Of a DNA stretch of 64,000 nt, positions 45,448 to 54,653 are shown one piece after another. The stretch is from positions 1 through 64,000 of the forward strand of contig JAOQAK010000024.1 in NCBI GenBank assembly GCA_025963635.1, in the 5' to 3' direction. The notes beneath the pieces are model-generated. The model was given only the letters and a program-made list of their open reading frames with translations, searched no databases and had not been told where the DNA came from. The position numbers and the translations under genes are program-made. The DNA is from Ferruginibacter sp. Lineage in GTDB: Bacteria > Bacteroidota > Bacteroidia > Chitinophagales > Chitinophagaceae. Within the stretch, counting starts at the first letter, position 1, and the number at the start of each line of letters is the position of its first letter.

Positions 45448-45529
45448 CTTAAACCTCGCCTCCTGGCTATGCTTTACGTTCCGAACCTTAAGAGAAAAAT
45501 AGTCGCATTACAATTATAAGGTGTTCTAT

Positions 45530-46663
45530 ATGATGAATAATGAAAACAATCATAACCCGGAAGATTGGCTTCAGCATTTTAAAAAACCTGAAGCAGGTAA
45601 GCTAAAAATATATTTGGGAATGAGTGCAGGTGTAGGCAAAACCTATCGTATGCTCCAGGAAGCACATGCCTTATTGGAGATCGGGGTAAATATTAAAATT
45701 GCATATGTAGAAACGCATGGCAGAATGGAAACACAGGCGTTGGTAGACGGGCTCCCGGTTATTCCCCGAAGAGATGTATTTTATAAAGGCAAAAGATTAG
45801 AAGAACTGGATGTGCAGGCTATTTTTCTGCTTCATCCCCGGGTAGTCATTATCGATGAATTGGCGCACACAAATATTCCGGGCAGTAAGAATGAAAAGCG
45901 CTGGCAAGATGTATTGGATGTATTGGAGGCGGGGATAGACGTGATATCGGCAGTAAATATCCAGCATATTGAGAGCATCAATGAAGATGTAAAAGAAATT
46001 ACAGGTGTGGAGGTAAGGGAGCGCATACCGGACAGGATGTTGCAGATTGCCGATGAAGTGGTGAACATTGATCTAACCGCGGATGAATTAATATCCAGGT
46101 TAAAGGCGGGTAAGATCTATGATCATACTAAAGTGCAACAGGCACTACAAAACTTCTTTCAGTCCGACAAAATACTACAACTTCGTGAACTTGCGTTAAA
46201 AGAAGTAGCAGGGCAGGTGGAACGAAAAGTGGATCACCAGATCACCGCCAGGCAGACACCCTTTCGCCACGAACATTTTTTAGCATGTGTTTCCACTAAC
46301 CAGGAAATCGCACAAAGAATTATCCGTAAAACTGCCAGGCTTGCCTCTTATTACAATAGTAAATGGTATGTATTATATGTGCAACTGCCAAAAGAATCAG
46401 CGGGTAAAATTCCTTTGGCGGCGCAACGGCACTTAATCAATAACTTCAAGAATGCAACAGAACTGGGCGCCGAAGTAATTCAGCGGAAAGGCGAAAATAT
46501 TGCTTCAATAATAATGGAAACAGTTAATGAAAAAGAAATAACAACCATATGTATAGGCAAGCCGCATTTAAACCTCTGGCAAATCATTTTAAAGACAAGC
46601 GTCTTTAACCAGCTATTAAAAATACTTTCAAAAAATAATATAGATATTGTAATCTTTTCATAA
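45530..46663 (+). CDS. kdpD: KdpD-type sensor protein without a kinase domain
   Basis: This protein of about 377 residues is the N-terminal half of classical KdpD. It has a Walker A motif LGMSAGVGKTYRMLQEA at about 29-45, VAYVETHGR-type strands (IKIAYVETHGRMETQALVDG), VIIDELAHTNIPGS and EAGIDVISAVNIQHIES. A C-terminal Usp-like domain follows (EKEITTICIGKPHLNLW). It has no membrane segments and no histidine-kinase part. ATG 45530 or 45533 is the start, since the longer frame begins with GTG. The kinase is encoded separately 2 bp downstream. The protein likely senses ATP/potassium state and acts on that kinase. Confidence 0.9.
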   Translation: MMNNENNHNPEDWLQHFKKPEAGKLKIYLGMSAGVGKTYRMLQEAHALLEIGVNIKIAYVETHGRMETQALVDGLPVIPRRDVFYKGKRLEELDVQAIFLLHPRVVIIDELAHTNIPGSKNEKRWQDVLDVLEAGIDVISAVNIQHIESINEDVKEITGVEVRERIPDRMLQIADEVVNIDLTADELISRLKAGKIYDHTKVQQALQNFFQSDKILQLRELALKEVAGQVERKVDHQITARQTPFRHEHFLACVSTNQEIAQRIIRKTARLASYYNSKWYVLYVQLPKESAGKIPLAAQRHLINNFKNATELGAEVIQRKGENIASIIMETVNEKEITTICIGKPHLNLWQIILKTSVFNQLLKILSKNNIDIVIFS

Positions 46664-46664
46664 G

Positions 46665-48365
46665 ATGAGGCTAAATGTTAAAAATAAGATCTGGTTAGGT
46701 ACTTTATTCCTCTTTATGCTATTGGTAATAACAGGCGGAGTGAGTATTTATTATATGGCCCAAATGAAAGCAGAAGCGAAAAACATTTTGCATGATAATT
46801 ACGAAAGTTTATTATACGGGCATACCATGCAGCAACAATTAGATAGCGTTGAAATAGATTACGAGCGATCAATAAAGCAATTTGAAAATGCTTTGCAACA
46901 ACAGGAAAAAAACGTAACGGAACCAGGAGAAAAGCAGGGGACAAGTTTACTAAGGTCTTATTTTAACAATTTTAAGAAGGGAGATACCTCCAAACAAAAT
47001 ATAAAGCATATCCAGGCCGAACTGCAATCTGTGCTCAATTTGAACATGCAGGCCATTCAGCGGAAAAATGACAAGGCCGAAAAAACAGCCGAAGAGGCTT
47101 TCACGCTGATCATTGCGCTTGCGGTGATTGTTTTCATTATTGCATTTACTTTTATATTGAATTTCCCTTCTATAGTTACCAATCCGATCATGCACCTTAA
47201 TACCGCTATTAAAGAAATAAGCAATAAGAATTACAAACATCGTGTTCATATTGACAATAAGGATGAATTTGGAAAATTAGCCGATGCATTTAACGAGATG
47301 GCTGAAAGGCTTGAATATTTTGAAAGCAGCAACCTGAATAAGTTATTATTTGAAAAAAGCAGGGCGGAAGCGGTGATCAATAGTTTAAAGGATGCAAGTA
47401 TTGGAATCGATAAATCAGGACAGGTGCTTTTCGCGAATTCGCAGGCACTGCAGTTATTAGGATTAAAAGCTGAGGACGTGATAAGTTTACACGTAAATGA
47501 TTTAAAAAGCAGGAACGAGCTCTTCCGTTTCTTGATTGATAATGAGAGTTCCTCTCCCTTTAAAATTGTAATTGATAACCGGGAAAACTATTTCGTTAAA
47601 GAAGTAATTGTAGTAGAACAGGAAGAGGCGAGAAATAAGGTAATTGTTTTAAAAAATATAACGTCCTATAAAGAACTGGATGTAGCCAAAACAAATTTTA
47701 TTGCAACTATATCACATGAATTGAAAACACCACTGGCGTCCTCAGATTTAAGTTTAAAGTTACTGGAAGATGAACGTGTAAGTAAACTATCCCATGATCA
47801 AAAGGAGTTAATATCTAATCTCAAACAGGATAATTTGAACATGCTAAAGATTCTTAGTGAATTATTGAATATGGCACAAGTAGAAACCGGCCGCATTCAA
47901 TTAAGTTTACAAATGGTTGATCCGGGAGAGATCATTGAAAATGCAATGCAAACGGTAACTTCAGCAGCCAAAGAAAAGAATATAACTCTAAAGAATCTTG
48001 TAAATAATAATTTGCCACTGGTGGAAGCTGATGCGGATAAAACGACCTGGGTAATAAATAATTTTCTCACCAACGCTATAAAATACTCTTATAATGATAG
48101 CATTGTAGAATTATATGTTGCTGAGCAGGAAGGAAGGATTGTATTTTTAGTGAAGGACTTTGGCCCCGGGATTGCAGCGGAGTATTTACCCAGGCTGTTT
48201 GAGAGATATTTCCAGGTGCCCGGTTCAAAAGAAAAAGGGACAGGATTAGGCCTCGCTATTTCAAAAGAATTTATCGAGGCACAAAAGGGAAAAATTTGGG
48301 TTGAAAGTGAAATCGGGAGAGGCTCATCTTTTTACTTTGGTCTTCCGGTAAAAATGCCCCGATAA
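46665..48365 (+). CDS. HAMP/PAS sensor histidine kinase partnered with KdpD
   Basis: This 566-residue membrane kinase has two membrane spans (about 9-31, FLFMLLVITGGVSIYYM; about 147-170, ALAVIVFIIAFTFIL). A HAMP region follows (KEISNKNYKHRVHIDNKDEF), then a PAS domain (INSLKDASIGIDKSGQVLFA). HisKA has the acceptor His in FIATISHELKTPLAS near residue 350. HATPase_c shows NNFLTNAIKYS, VKDFGPGIAAEYLPRLFERY and GTGLGLAISKEF. The start is 2 bp after the kdpD stop. In place of full-length KdpD it probably passes phosphate to the sigma-54 regulator at 38920 (inference from gene order). Confidence 0.9.
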   Translation: MRLNVKNKIWLGTLFLFMLLVITGGVSIYYMAQMKAEAKNILHDNYESLLYGHTMQQQLDSVEIDYERSIKQFENALQQQEKNVTEPGEKQGTSLLRSYFNNFKKGDTSKQNIKHIQAELQSVLNLNMQAIQRKNDKAEKTAEEAFTLIIALAVIVFIIAFTFILNFPSIVTNPIMHLNTAIKEISNKNYKHRVHIDNKDEFGKLADAFNEMAERLEYFESSNLNKLLFEKSRAEAVINSLKDASIGIDKSGQVLFANSQALQLLGLKAEDVISLHVNDLKSRNELFRFLIDNESSSPFKIVIDNRENYFVKEVIVVEQEEARNKVIVLKNITSYKELDVAKTNFIATISHELKTPLASSDLSLKLLEDERVSKLSHDQKELISNLKQDNLNMLKILSELLNMAQVETGRIQLSLQMVDPGEIIENAMQTVTSAAKEKNITLKNLVNNNLPLVEADADKTTWVINNFLTNAIKYSYNDSIVELYVAEQEGRIVFLVKDFGPGIAAEYLPRLFERYFQVPGSKEKGTGLGLAISKEFIEAQKGKIWVESEIGRGSSFYFGLPVKMPR

Positions 48366-48507
48366 TGAAAATTTTTAAACTTAAACTAGTAAAAATTGAA
48401 ACGAAAATAAATTAAGTTTCGCCAACTATAATATACACGAAGGCAAATAATAACACCAACACAGGCGGTTTAATTTCATTGGAAATTAACAAACACACAT
48501 TAAGCAA

Positions 48508-49149
48508 ATGATTAAGAAATATTCAGTTTTAACAGGAGTTGCCATTTCTTTTATTCTAATGATAATAGCAACTTCAATTTACCCGGGAGGCTCCATGTTT
48601 GACAAGAATTCTGTTGGCTTTGACTGGTCAAAGAATTTTATAAGCAACTTGTTTGCAACAAAAACAATAAATGGCGCTGAAAACTCTTCCAGAATTTGGG
48701 CATGCTTAGGAATGATTTTGCTTCCATTTAGTTATGCAATATTTTTCTTAAACATGTCAAAAAAGATACCGGAAAAAAGGGCTTCAAATATCCTAAAATA
48801 TGGAGGTGTAATTAATATTCTCTGCATGTTTTTAATTGTAACACCACTGCATGACTTGATGCTAAATGTATCGATCACTTTATTTTGGACATGCATAATT
48901 ATTGTCACCGTTTTTATACTAAAGACAAGGCTTCATTTATTTAAATTCTTTTGCGTGGTTTGTCTTGCGGTTTTTTATTATAGTATATACTTATGGGCAA
49001 TAAGCGATTGGAATTTATTACCAACAATGCAAAAGGTGAATTTTATCAATTCAACATTATTAATTTTAGGGCTTGAGTATTTTACCACGCAGGAAGATTT
49101 TGCTCATATTAAACCAGGAAGAAGTAAAGAGTACGCAACAACCCGCTAA
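48508..49149 (+). CDS. Multi-pass membrane protein, DUF998-like
   Basis: This 213-residue protein has about six hydrophobic segments. Early residues (VAISFILMIIATSIYPGGS) are followed by an extracytoplasmic loop, GFDWSKNFISNLFATK, which resembles the NFISDLG-type motif of DUF998 membrane proteins. The last helix ends in LGLEYFTTQ. Its function is unknown. It stands alone after the kdp locus with a 142-bp gap and no partner. The similarity to DUF998 is weak and by eye. Confidence 0.6.
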   Translation: MIKKYSVLTGVAISFILMIIATSIYPGGSMFDKNSVGFDWSKNFISNLFATKTINGAENSSRIWACLGMILLPFSYAIFFLNMSKKIPEKRASNILKYGGVINILCMFLIVTPLHDLMLNVSITLFWTCIIIVTVFILKTRLHLFKFFCVVCLAVFYYSIYLWAISDWNLLPTMQKVNFINSTLLILGLEYFTTQEDFAHIKPGRSKEYATTR

Positions 49150-49275
49150 TACTCCATTTGCAAGGCACGGGCCAGGACACACAAAGCTCAGCGCCATTCC
49201 GCTCACTAACATTTTGTTTGATGAAACACCTTCCTTTTAAGCATTACTACTGCATTAATTCCCGACTTTTCAGCA

Positions 49276-49473
49276 ATGCAAAACCTAGGGAAAAGAATTC
49301 CAGGATGGTTACTATCAGTGAATATTAATATCTACAATCAATTTGGCCAAAAGGTATTGGTGAAACAGGTTACCGGCACAGCTCAACTATCAGTTGGGCA
49401 CCTGGCTAAAGGGATATATGTGATTCAGCTAGTTTCTAATGAGACGGTTAGTTTTCGGTTACAAAGTCTTTAA
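49276..49473 (+). pseudogene. Orphan type IX secretion C-terminal sorting domain
   Basis: The 65-codon frame reads VNINIYNQFGQKVLVKQ, then LSVGHLAKGIYVIQLVSNE and a final FRLQSL. This is the beta-strand pattern of the type A sorting domain (T9SS), which normally ends a large secreted protein. Here only the sorting domain and a few upstream codons remain, without any signal peptide. It is most likely the 3' relic of a T9SS substrate gene. It implies the organism has or had T9SS. Confidence 0.6.
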
Positions 49474-49717
49474 TTGAATATCTATTTCTTTACTGGAATT
49501 GGTCTGCTTCCTTGAGTTTGTATTCTACCAATGTTCTGGTATTTACCTAAAACTCATATTTCTCTTTGAAAAAACAGGAAATCACTTAAGCAGTGAAAGA
49601 CATTTTTACCTTCAAGTTCAACCGCAATAGTTTCGGAGTACAAAGCCGGTTTTCCAATTACCAACATACTTCCTTTTTTTCACGTGTTGTCGAATAGTTT
49701 AAAAATCTAATTTAAAC

Positions 49718-50845
49718 TTATTGAATTTTTTCCTTCTCCTCCTCAATGATTTTCTGCAACTCCTTTTCACTCGGCAAATTGATTAAATACTTTGAAACAA
49801 ATACCTGTTGGGGCAAGCCCATTGTGGCATATTTTACTAATGCTTCATTTTTACCTGAACATAAAATAATACCAATGGGATCATTATCACCAGGATGGGT
49901 TTCGTTTTCTTTATAATAATTAAGATACACATTCATCTGACCGGAATCTGAATGATCAAATTCGCCAATTTTTATGTCCAGGAGACAACTACATTTTAAA
50001 ATTCTGTGATAAAATACAAGGTCGATCCGGTAATGTTTATTATCAAACGTTATTCGCTTTTGCCTGGCTTCGAAACAAAAACCCCGCCCCATTTCAATAA
50101 GAAAATTTTGCAGGTTGGTAATAATACCTTTTTCCAAATCAGATTCGCTATATGCCACCTTTTCCTCCAGCCCCAAAAATTCTAACAAATAGGTATTGCG
50201 AAATACATCCTCCGGTTTAAGCTTATTTTCGGAGATATGTTTTGCGATTACAGCTTTCTTATCAGTACTCAGACCGGTTCTCTCATACAACAGACTTTCT
50301 ATTGCTCTTTTTAGATCCCTCACACCCCAATTGTTATTTATTGCCTGTAGTTCGTAAAATCTGCGTTTTGTAGCTGAATCGGCCTTTAAAAGCTCTATAA
50401 AGTGAGAGAAACTGAGGTTGGTAAGCAACTGGTTCATTTCTGCTAGAATTGTGTCGTAGGGCTCCAATTCTGCGGACACTGTCCGCAGAATTGGAGAGTA
50501 TTGGAAATCAATTAAGTACGATTTTGCGGACACCGTCCGCAAAATCTGAGGGTAAGCTTTATAAAGGTCTTTACAAAGGTATAAATGCCGCTCCCTAATT
50601 GATTTTAAGCCCTTTTGGGCAAGTCCTTGTGCTATAGCTTTGTAAAGTTGCCTGCCATAATCAGCCCTATCTTTTCCGGATTGTTCATACTCCGCAATGT
50701 AATACCCAATAATCCAGTTTCGCAGCGTTAGTGCAGTGTTTACTTGTTTAAGCACTTTATTGACGAAAAATGTATTTGTGTCCTGAATTGTGGTTGTCAA
50801 ATTTTCCAGTGTATTTATTTCCGGTTCATTTAAATTCTTTTTCAT
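49718..50845 (-). CDS. yhcG: YhcG-type PDDEXK nuclease (DUF1016)
   Basis: This 375-residue protein has a DUF1016 N-terminal domain (LRNWIIGYYIAEYEQSGKDR, then SHFIELLKADS) and a PDDEXK nuclease domain. The catalytic region is YRIDLVFYHRIL, then LLDIKIGEF and GQMNVYLNYYKENE, close to the YhcG pattern with Asp-x-Lys. Residues near 105-135 contain two copies of ILRTVSA encoded by long DNA palindromes. It starts 30 bp after the frameshifted recombinase on the same strand and may be cargo of that element. The protein is often linked to mobile or restriction loci. Confidence 0.85.
   Translation of the reverse strand: MKKNLNEPEINTLENLTTTIQDTNTFFVNKVLKQVNTALTLRNWIIGYYIAEYEQSGKDRADYGRQLYKAIAQGLAQKGLKSIRERHLYLCKDLYKAYPQILRTVSAKSYLIDFQYSPILRTVSAELEPYDTILAEMNQLLTNLSFSHFIELLKADSATKRRFYELQAINNNWGVRDLKRAIESLLYERTGLSTDKKAVIAKHISENKLKPEDVFRNTYLLEFLGLEEKVAYSESDLEKGIITNLQNFLIEMGRGFCFEARQKRITFDNKHYRIDLVFYHRILKCSCLLDIKIGEFDHSDSGQMNVYLNYYKENETHPGDNDPIGIILCSGKNEALVKYATMGLPQQVFVSKYLINLPSEKELQKIIEEEKEKIQ
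50462..50496. repeat. Perfect 17-bp inverted repeat inside yhcG
   Basis: CTCCAATTCTGCGGACA (50462-50478) and its exact complement (50480-50496) flank a single base. The core encodes ILRTVSAE in yhcG on the minus strand. A related palindrome lies 24 bp away at 50520-50546. The pair looks like in-frame palindromic inserts. Confidence 0.85.
50520..50546. repeat. 12-bp inverted repeat inside yhcG
   Basis: GATTTTGCGGAC (50520-50531) and GTCCGCAAAATC (50535-50546) flank ACC. The core again encodes ILRTVSA in yhcG, here followed by K. It shares TGCGGAC with the longer palindrome at 50462. Confidence 0.8.
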
Positions 50846-50875
50846 TTTGTTTGATTTAAAACTTGAAGATTACAT

Positions 50876-52239
50876 TTAATTAATAAAACCCTCTTTTTCC
50901 ATTTCTTCATTCTTAAAAGAAGTAAGTCGTCGAGAAAACTCCTTTTTCACTTCCTTACCAAAACTGTCCAAATAATTTTCAGTAGTTTTTACATTTGTAT
51001 GTCCCAAAGCTTCCTGAATATATTCTGTGCTGGCACCTGAACGTTTTAATACTGTGGAGAAAGTGTGCCTGGCTACGTAAGTGGTGACTTTTTTATCAAT
51101 GCCTATTTTTTTCAGAATTCGTTTCATCCAATCGTTTATGAAGCTTACAAAAAGTTGCATGAGTTCGTATTGACGTAGGGGAGTAGTACCAGGTTCTAAT
51201 ACAGGAAAGATGTATTTATTTAGAGACTTATCTTTATTGCCCCATCGTTCAATAATGGCATCCATATCTTCTGTTATGAAAACTGTAATTGGTTTGGGGG
51301 CGCTGCGCATGGCACGTTCTGTTTTGGAACGATCAAAAACTATGTAGCCATCATTAATGTTTTTATATTTCAGGCAGGCGATATCTTTTGGATTCATTCC
51401 ATTGGCGAAATAACTAAATAGCCAAAAATCCCTTGCTTTTTGCTCACTTGCGATCTCTTGATCACATTCATAATAATAAATCCTCTTTACGTCAGTTAAG
51501 TCAAGTGCTTTTTTTATATTCTTAGATGCAGGAATCTTGTATTTACGCCGTCCAAACGGATAGCATTTCTCTCTTTTAATAATACCATCTTCAATGGCTT
51601 CATTAAAAAGCGCTCTTAGTGGCCGCAGATACATACCTACTGTAGTTATAGAAATATCCTGGTTTAATAACCAGCTTTCGTATTCATTTAAATAAGAAAC
51701 AGTAATATCAGTAAATCGAACATTGCCTTTAAATTTCTTTAATGAAACATAACTACAGTGATAATTTATTCCGGAGCTGATACGGCCCTCTCTTAAAAAT
51801 TTTTTGATAAAAGATAGGTAGGAGATAGAAATAGTACCTGGCTTGTTATGATCTTCCAGAAGTATGGGGAATTTTTTATAAAAAAGAGAATAATCAAACG
51901 TTTCCTCATTTTTGGAAGGCAATTCAGCTTTAAGTTTTCTTGGCCGGAAAAGACTATTATTATGTATAAAGTCTTTCTCAAAGCCCATAAAATTAAAGGG
52001 TCTAATTCCTTAACAGCATTTTCAGCCGTTCTTTCAATTTCCTTTAATTTATCCCGGATGGTTTGCAGGTCATTACTAATTCGGGAGGCTGATAATTTCT
52101 CATGCTCATCTTTAGACAGATCAAAGATGGTTTGATAATATTCAGTAATCCGTTCAAATGTTACCCTTAGCTTAATGGGATACTTGCTTGTTTTCTTAAT
52201 CCTTCGTGTATCGAGGATAACGTTTATTGTTGTAGACAT
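50876..52239 (-). pseudogene. Tyrosine recombinase (phage-type integrase), frameshifted
   Basis: The N-terminal arm-binding part (MSTTINVILDTRRIKK, then KYPIKLRVTFERITEYYQTI) starts at 52239 and reads to VKELDP near 51990. A one-base shift leads into GFEKDFIHNNSLFRP and on through 51988-50876. The catalytic part has YFANGMNPKDIACLKYKNI, YVARHTFSTVLKRSGAS, ALGHTNVKTTENYLDSF and the Tyr nucleophile. The joined protein would have about 450 residues, normal for Bacteroidota integrases. The box II Arg position is unclear in FANGMNPKDI. A degenerate tRNA-Arg gene lies just beyond the start, as expected of an integrated element. I call it disrupted unless the frameshift is a sequencing error. Confidence 0.8.
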
Positions 52240-52411
52240 AACTGATAATTTTCTTGCTTCACAAAAATCTTCCCTTCAAAAATTTGCACACAATTTGCAA
52301 ACAAATCATAGTTAAACGACTCTAAGAGGTCGTTAAGTCTAAAAAGCAAATATCATGCAACAAATTGAAAACGAACACTTTAGATTAAAATCAGTTAAAC
52401 TAGGCAAAGCT

Positions 52412-52470
52412 GAATAAAGAATTTCATCCTTCTACGGATCAGAAGGTTTGAAGTTCTTTTATGCAGAATG
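52412..52470 (+). other. Possible second tRNA-Arg-like remnant
   Basis: TGAATAAAG, TACGGATCA and AGGTTTGAA occur in the same order as in the tRNA-Arg at 52480-52553, but with insertions and no complete stems. This could be a highly decayed copy left by an earlier integration at the same target. The match is short. Confidence 0.3.
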
Positions 52471-52479
52471 TTTTTAAAT

Positions 52480-52553
52480 GGCTTCGTAGCTCAATTGAAT
52501 AAAGCACTTGACTACGGATCAAGAGGTTATAGGTTTGAATCCTATCGAGGTCA
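52480..52553 (+). tRNA. tRNA-Arg(ACG), degenerate and possibly a pseudo-tRNA
   Basis: The 74-nt cloverleaf has an acceptor GGCTTCG (52480-52486) paired with CGAGGTC (52546-52552) with two G-U pairs. The anticodon arm is CTTGA-CTACGGA-TCAAG with anticodon ACG at 52514-52516, and the T-stem is ATAGG/CCTAT. Departures from a normal tRNA are a C-A mismatch in the D-stem, GA instead of GG at positions 18-19, and TTTGAAT instead of TTCGAAT in the T-loop (C56 changed to T). No CCA is encoded. All are transition-type changes, which suggests decay of a copy made by integration. A real tRNA-Arg(ACG) probably exists elsewhere. Confidence 0.6.
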
Positions 52554-52572
52554 CTGATTTTCAATTTTTACA

Positions 52573-52615
52573 GGGGGAATGATTTAATAAACCAAATCAT
52601 TTCCCCTTGTTTTTA
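52573..52615 (+). terminator. Hairpin terminator after tRNA-Arg
   Basis: GGGGAATGATTT (52574-52585) pairs with AAATCATTTCCCC (52594-52606) with one bulged T. An 8-nt loop and a T-rich tail follow. It sits 20 bp downstream of the tRNA. The rest of 52616-53055 holds no recognised gene. Confidence 0.7.
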
Positions 52616-53055
52616 TGACATTTTTGCCGGATTTGTTGAGAGATTTTCGTTTTACCAAAACCTTACAATTGCCTCATTTTGAAATTTGCAAACAATTGCA
52701 GACAAATGAGGGATAAATCAAAAAACCTTTTCAAATTCTTACAAACATCTTCCCGGAAAATTAAAGAACTAAATTATTTTAATAAAGCTAGATAACTTTA
52801 TTTCCAATCTCAAAAGCAGAAAAGGTTTTACTCACATTTCTATATCAAAAAATCCCAACAGAAATTTATCCGTCAGGCTTTATTTTTTATCAATCCTTTT
52901 GCTTATAATTTCTTCGTTCACTTTTATAATCTTCGGGTGAGGCAAATAAGTCCTCTTTTCCCTTGTAAAAATGTTCCCTCAATTCTTTTCCCGTGAATGT
53001 TGAGCAGTCAGCAAATAGCTGGATAAACAATAGATCATTCCGAATCTTTCTCCTT

Positions 53056-53478
53056 TCACTTCTTTACCACCAATCCTACCAATTCCGGGTCTCCCATCAT
53101 CTTTTCTATTTCTGCATTTACCAAATCTTCCACGTCCTGTTTAATCTGCAAATAATTCCGTTGTACCATGCTGGTATCTAAATTGCGAATGGAGGGAAAT
53201 GGCTTGTAGTTATCCTGTTCTTTTTTGAGCGCTGCATGATCATTTTGTATCTCACAATGAAAAGCCTTCAATTCGATTTTACGATCAGGGTAATCCGCAA
53301 CCATGCTAACGAACTCACCGGAACTAAGAGCACCTATTTTAGAGGCTGATATGGCAATACCCATTTTATGATCAATAAAGGAGATGCCATAGATAACGCC
53401 TTCTTTACCCCTGCGAAGCACAGTGCTTATATTTTCTTTCTCCAATGTTTTTATAAAAGTTTCCAGGCTGCCGGAGTT
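53056..53478 (-). pseudogene. C-terminal fragment of a mobilisation relaxase
   Basis: The open frame reads LETFIKTLEKENISTVLRR, then GVIYGISFIDHKMG, which I recognise as the region after the relaxase domain in Bacteroidota MobA-type relaxases (typically LEKENI...GxIYGITFIDHR). The relaxase catalytic domain is absent because the frame begins at 53478, next to unrelated DNA. About 140 residues remain. It points to a former mobilisable element in this segment. Confidence 0.6.
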
Positions 53479-53480
53479 TT

Positions 53481-53781
53481 ATTGCGGTACATAACCTTAG
53501 CATGGTAGCCTGGGATAAATTGAACGCTCAGGAATATGCTTATGACTGGGCAGCTAAAATGAACGGGAAGTTTAAAGAGCTGATACAAACATGGTGGCCA
53601 CAAATCCCTGCTCAATTATAGTACTTTAGGTAAAGATGCTTTGCTGGCAATTCCTACCCCCGAGCATTATCTGCCTTTGATGTACACGTTAGGGTTAAAA
53701 GGCAATAAAGACAACATCTCTTTTTTTTTAGATAAAGCAGTGGGCGGATCTTTAACAATGACATCTTTAAAATTAGGATAA
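53481..53781 (+). pseudogene. ygiD: 4,5-DOPA dioxygenase extradiol (YgiD), C-terminal remnant
   Basis: The plus strand reads IAVHNLSMVAWDKLNAQEYA, then YDWAAKMNGKFKELIQ. After a one-base shift it continues as GGHKSLLNYSTLGKDALL, AIPTPEHYLPLMYTLGLKG, and ends VGGSLTMTSLKLG at 53781. This is the C-terminal half of YgiD/DODA-family dioxygenases. The N-terminal half, including the metal-binding GHGSP region, is missing. The 5' end meets the relaxase fragment almost base to base, which marks a deletion or recombination junction near 53480. Confidence 0.75.
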
Positions 53782-53898
53782 CATGCATAACGGCCTTAAC
53801 CTGTTGGTCTTCCTTTTATCAATAAATGCCCATCAAACAAAATACAAAGAAATGACAGATAAAATATAACAGAAGCAAGTGGGAAGCTCGCCGACGGT

Positions 53899-54528
53899 AT
53901 GGTATTACAATACCTCGTTCGGGAGCCAGAGGTTAGATATATTAAGAAAAAAGCGATCATTTTACTACACCGCGTAGGCAGTAACGAAAAGGACTTGTTC
54001 AGTCTTGCCAATCAATTGCCCGACGACTCTTTAATTATAGCACTGCGTGGCCAATTTAGTTTGGGTTCAGGAAGATATTGATAGTACAATGTTGATTTTT
54101 CAACAGCGAAACCAATTTTTCATAAAGCCCAGGAAGCATCGAGCCGCGAAATTATTGAAAAGTTTGTAAGGCAGGTAAAGCAAAAATATGGTGCAGATGA
54201 AATATATCTTGGCGGCTTTCGCTAGGGTGCCATTATGAGTTATAGTGTAGGGTTAACAAACCCTAAAGAGTTAAAGGGCATTATATCCCTTGGTGGCAGG
54301 TTATTGACCGAAGTAAGGCCCTCTATTATTAAGAGTGATGATATGGTGCAGTTAAAGGTATTTGTTGCTCATGGAGTACAGGATAATACACTGTCCATCC
54401 ACTATGCAAGAGAAGCGAAATTGTACCTCGAAAACCTGGACGTTCGATTAAGCTATCACGAGTACGATATGTGGCACGAGATAAACGGTACGGTATTGAA
54501 TGATGTGAATATGCGGTTGGCTGAATAG
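53899..54528 (+). pseudogene. Alpha/beta-hydrolase (phospholipase/carboxylesterase type), with stop codons
   Basis: The frame reads KKAIILLHRVGSNEKDLFSL, then ANQLPDDSLIIALRGQFS, then stops at about 54081. It resumes with EASSREIIEKFVRQVKQKYG, DEIYLGGFR, a stop where the GFSQG nucleophile elbow should be, and GAIMSYSVGLTNPKELKGI. The end has FVAHGVQDNTLSIHYAREAK and YDMWHEIN (catalytic Asp and His regions). This is the YpfH/EstB-like carboxylesterase pattern. The loss of the Ser codon and two or more stops make it non-functional. Confidence 0.75.
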
Positions 54529-54653
54529 GTTTTGTCGAAGGTAAATGTTACCGGAACTATATAAGGCTGAAGCCCATCCGTGCAGGCCAATCTCCCAATC
54601 ACGTGGCTGGAAAGAATATTGTGGATTTGCGAATCATTTAGTTCTCCGGTCAT
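54525..54653 (-). pseudogene. Pyridoxamine 5'-phosphate oxidase-like protein, N-terminal fragment
   Basis: MTGELNDSQIHNILSSHVIG, then RLACTDGLQPYIVPVTFTF, is the N-terminus of the flavin-binding PNPOx-like family. After DKTY the frame runs into the hydrolase remnant on the opposite strand. Roughly 43 of 150 expected residues remain. It is another truncated gene in the decayed segment. Confidence 0.6.
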
